Position numbers and translations under genes: made by a program
The notes under the pieces: generated by a model
Database searches by the model: none
What the model was told of the DNA's origin: nothing
Seen by the model: only the letters and a program-made list of their open reading frames with translations
Part shown: positions 6,886 to 8,711 of the stretch, one piece after another
How the letters are laid out: each line of letters begins with the position of its first letter
How positions within the stretch are numbered: the stretch's first letter is position 1
Origin: an uncultured Clostridium sp.
GTDB lineage: Bacteria; Bacillota; Clostridia; Lachnospirales; Anaerotignaceae
NCBI GenBank assembly: GCA_947246775.1
Contig: CAMXTM010000073.1
Span: 1-8,711, forward strand
DNA length: 8,711 bases
Reading direction: 5' to 3'

Positions 6886-7974
6886 TTATTGTATTACGCT
6901 TGCTAGTATGTCTGCTAAAGGTGTCATGGCGTTGCGTGCTTCTTGTTTTGTGTTCATTTGACTGCCCACTTCTATTAGTAAAGAGCGTGGTTTCATATGT
7001 AAACTGTAGCGATAGGCATGTAAATAGATTCTTCTTGTAAAATCTGGAAAAAGGGATTGTGCTGTTGTTTGCATCTGCAAACTAAAAGCTAAATTGTCTT
7101 CTAAATTTTCATTAGAAAGTCCCTCTGTAGGCTGTGGCACACCATCTTTATTTAAACGACACATACCATTAAAAAACATAATTTTAGCACATGGCTTGCC
7201 GTCTATTTCTGTTACTAAATGAACATTTTCAGGTAAACCATCTCTGTGCATGTCAATTACGACTTGTATGCTAGGGTTTTCTTGTAATATTTTTCTGATA
7301 GGTGCTTCCATTCTTTCGTATGCGCCTAATATTTGCCCTTTGCCATCTACGATGTCATAACGTCCTGTATCATGGAGTACGCTGATGCCATATTTTTTTT
7401 CTAATACATTTTTGAGTTCTTCTCCTACGCCCCATATGCCCTCACTCATGTCTTTTGACATATCACTATCTATAAATCCCTCTGTAGAATGGGTGTGGAA
7501 TATCAAAACTTTGGGTTCTTGTCCGCTGTTATCAATGGTAAAGTCCTTTTCTAAAAATTGTTGTGGCTTTATGTCACCGTTGAGCAAAGCAGTACGAGAG
7601 TCTACTAAATAATAATTTTGTTTTAAAAAGTCTACATTTTCCATTTGTTTTAAAAGTTCAGGTGTTACTTGCTTTGTTGTTTTTGGTGCAGTAGCAGTAA
7701 CAGCAGGCTGTTGATATGTAATGTCATCAAAACCGACAATATTTTCTGAAATTTCTTGAACCAATTCTGGATTTTTTTCGTCTTTTGTATCATCTTGATT
7801 AAAAAATTTGTTCATTGGTACACTTGCTTCGGTTGTATTAGGAACAGCTTCTTGTATTAAAGCAGAAGAAATTTTTTGATTGATAAAAAAAGCAGATAGT
7901 ATAAAACAGGCTAAAAATCCCAATATCGTTTGTGATATAATTTTTTTTAATTGGTGTTGCTGTTTAAAACCCAT
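6886..7974 (-). CDS. spoIIP: Stage II sporulation protein P (SpoIIP), cell-wall hydrolase
   Basis: SpoIIP is an amidase and endopeptidase that works with SpoIID and SpoIIM to thin septal peptidoglycan during engulfment of the forespore. The 362-residue protein has an N-terminal membrane anchor at about 12-31 and a low-complexity linker up to about 150. The catalytic domain holds HTHSTE (160-165), YERMEAPIRKIL, DMHRDG (241-246), RIYLHAYRYS and LIEVGSQMNT with Glu335. These correspond to the family's zinc-binding and catalytic motifs. HTHSTE and DMHRDG are slight variants of the commoner HTHTTE and DxHRDA. The length is normal. The ATG follows AAGGAGG by 11 bases. The gene often sits just after gpr, but here the upstream neighbour is a divergent unknown gene, so this is a detached or additional copy. 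Confidence 0.94.
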   Translation of the reverse strand: MGFKQQHQLKKIISQTILGFLACFILSAFFINQKISSALIQEAVPNTTEASVPMNKFFNQDDTKDEKNPELVQEISENIVGFDDITYQQPAVTATAPKTTKQVTPELLKQMENVDFLKQNYYLVDSRTALLNGDIKPQQFLEKDFTIDNSGQEPKVLIFHTHSTEGFIDSDMSKDMSEGIWGVGEELKNVLEKKYGISVLHDTGRYDIVDGKGQILGAYERMEAPIRKILQENPSIQVVIDMHRDGLPENVHLVTEIDGKPCAKIMFFNGMCRLNKDGVPQPTEGLSNENLEDNLAFSLQMQTTAQSLFPDFTRRIYLHAYRYSLHMKPRSLLIEVGSQMNTKQEARNAMTPLADILASVIQ

Positions 7975-8019
7975 TTTATATACCGCCTCCTTTTGTGCAA
8001 TTGAAAAGTCCTTATTTAT

Positions 8020-8048
8020 AGTATATGCCTTATTACAGTAGTATTATG
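8020..8048 (-). promoter_or_regulatory. Candidate sigma-E-type promoter of spoIIP
   Basis: On the minus strand CATAAT (8048-8043) and CATATACT (8027-8020) are separated by 15 bases, about 46 bases before the spoIIP start. They resemble the B. subtilis sigma-E consensus (about CATATT and CATACAAT), and no good sigma-A -35 pairs with this -10. spoIIP is known to be a mother-cell gene in B. subtilis. Moderate support only. Confidence 0.4.
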
Positions 8049-8050
8049 TA

Positions 8051-8096
8051 CAAAATAAAAAATTTTTTTTATTTTTTTCAATTTTTTGAATAAAAT
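8051..8096. other. Homopolymeric A/T tract between divergent genes
   Basis: An almost pure A/T stretch holds runs of A6T8 and T7, plus a small hairpin TTCAA-TTTT-TTGAA (8077-8090). It lies upstream of both spoIIP and the unknown exported gene and could act as an UP element or bent DNA. No coding potential is seen in it, and no clear promoter for the plus-strand gene beyond a possible TAATAT at 8114-8119. Confidence 0.4.
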
Positions 8097-8138
8097 TACT
8101 CTTTTGTTTCGTCTAATATGGTATAGGGGGAATTATAT

Positions 8139-8711
8139 ATGTCAAAATTAAAACAAATCTTAGAAAAGAAATATTTTATTGCTTTTATTAGCATACTATT
8201 ACTTTGTGGTATGTTTACTTTTTATGCTGTTTTTTTATGGAAAGATACAGAAATATTATCACTACCTATATTACAGGTAGAAAATTATGAAGAATATTAT
8301 GCATCTGAGGGCTATATGTCCTATGATATATCTGAAATTTATGATGGCAACCCTTGGAAAGCAGAATGGAACATAACAGATTTACCTGTTTTTAACAATT
8401 TAGACTTTAAAAAAAGCAATGAGGCAGAAAGTTATGATGATAAAATAAATGTTACAAAAGATAAGGTAGAATCTTTAAAAGAGGTAGCAGAAAATTTTGG
8501 TATAACAAATCACTATACTGTGACATATGGTGCAGGAGAGGCTACACTAGAAAACAAAGATATTTCATTGCAAACTAGCATTTATGAAAACACAATTTTT
8601 ATAAAATTTAAAAAGCCCATTCCACTACCATTTGACATTGTAGAAGAAAGTAAAGAAGATGCGGAAAAAATAATTTCTAAGAGTAAACGTAAATATGAAA
8701 AGAAATATAAA
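8139..8711 (+). CDS. Unrecognised membrane-anchored exported protein, 5' part (3' end outside window)
   Basis: An open frame of 191 codons starts at an ATG 8 bases after GGGGG (8126-8130) and runs off the window without a stop. The N-terminus is short and basic (MSKLKQILEKKY), then a hydrophobic helix spans about 13-34 (FIAFISILLLCGMFTFYAVFLW). The remainder is polar and acidic, with many Tyr, Glu and Asp residues. This suggests a single-pass protein whose C-terminal region faces outside, or an uncleaved signal anchor, since I see no lipobox. The end of the visible part is lysine-rich. I do not recognise a family. The gene diverges from spoIIP over 164 bases of A/T-rich DNA. The good ribosome binding site, continuous frame and sensible topology support it as real. 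Confidence 0.78.
   Translation, partial: MSKLKQILEKKYFIAFISILLLCGMFTFYAVFLWKDTEILSLPILQVENYEEYYASEGYMSYDISEIYDGNPWKAEWNITDLPVFNNLDFKKSNEAESYDDKINVTKDKVESLKEVAENFGITNHYTVTYGAGEATLENKDISLQTSIYENTIFIKFKKPIPLPFDIVEESKEDAEKIISKSKRKYEKKYK

Overview
The window is low-GC DNA from a spore-forming Bacillota. A Clostridia lineage such as Lachnospirales is my best guess from gene style and is not proven. The grounds are a SpoIIP sporulation protein, strong AGGAGG ribosome binding sites, A/T-rich codon use, and a PadR regulator followed by HAAS-domain membrane proteins.

Layout. At the left edge is the 5' part of ftsH on the minus strand, cut by the window edge. Upstream of it on the same strand is a small membrane protein of the CmpB / ABC-transporter type IV family, whose stop codon sits in a terminator-like hairpin. 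Divergent from that gene is the main feature, a plus-strand operon from about 1347 to 6138. A near-consensus sigma-A promoter with its -10 between inverted repeats drives a PadR-type repressor gene. Three tandem paralogues of about 480-500 residues follow, each with an N-terminal HAAS ('permease prefix') domain fused to a ten-helix membrane domain that resembles RodA/FtsW/SpoVE (SEDS) proteins. All gene junctions in the operon overlap, and both paralogue-paralogue junctions use the same 8-base TTG-start/TAA-stop overlap. A long hairpin that can work in both directions ends the operon.

Beyond the operon are two divergent XRE-type helix-turn-helix regulators with an inverted repeat over the promoter between them, then spoIIP on the minus strand, then the start of an unrecognised membrane-anchored exported protein running off the right edge.

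How the parts may work together. PadR probably represses its own operon, and perhaps the divergent CmpB gene. HAAS domains commonly occur in membrane proteins encoded next to PadR genes, so the operon looks like an inducible envelope module. The SEDS-like domains keep an acidic residue (Asp, Glu, Glu) at the position of the SEDS catalytic Asp but have lost the QPSE motif. They may therefore be divergent polymerases, regulators of canonical RodA/FtsW, or proteins with another role. The HAAS-coding DNA is about 95% identical between copies 2 and 3 while the membrane domains have drifted far apart. This points to recent gene conversion or strong selection on the N-terminus.
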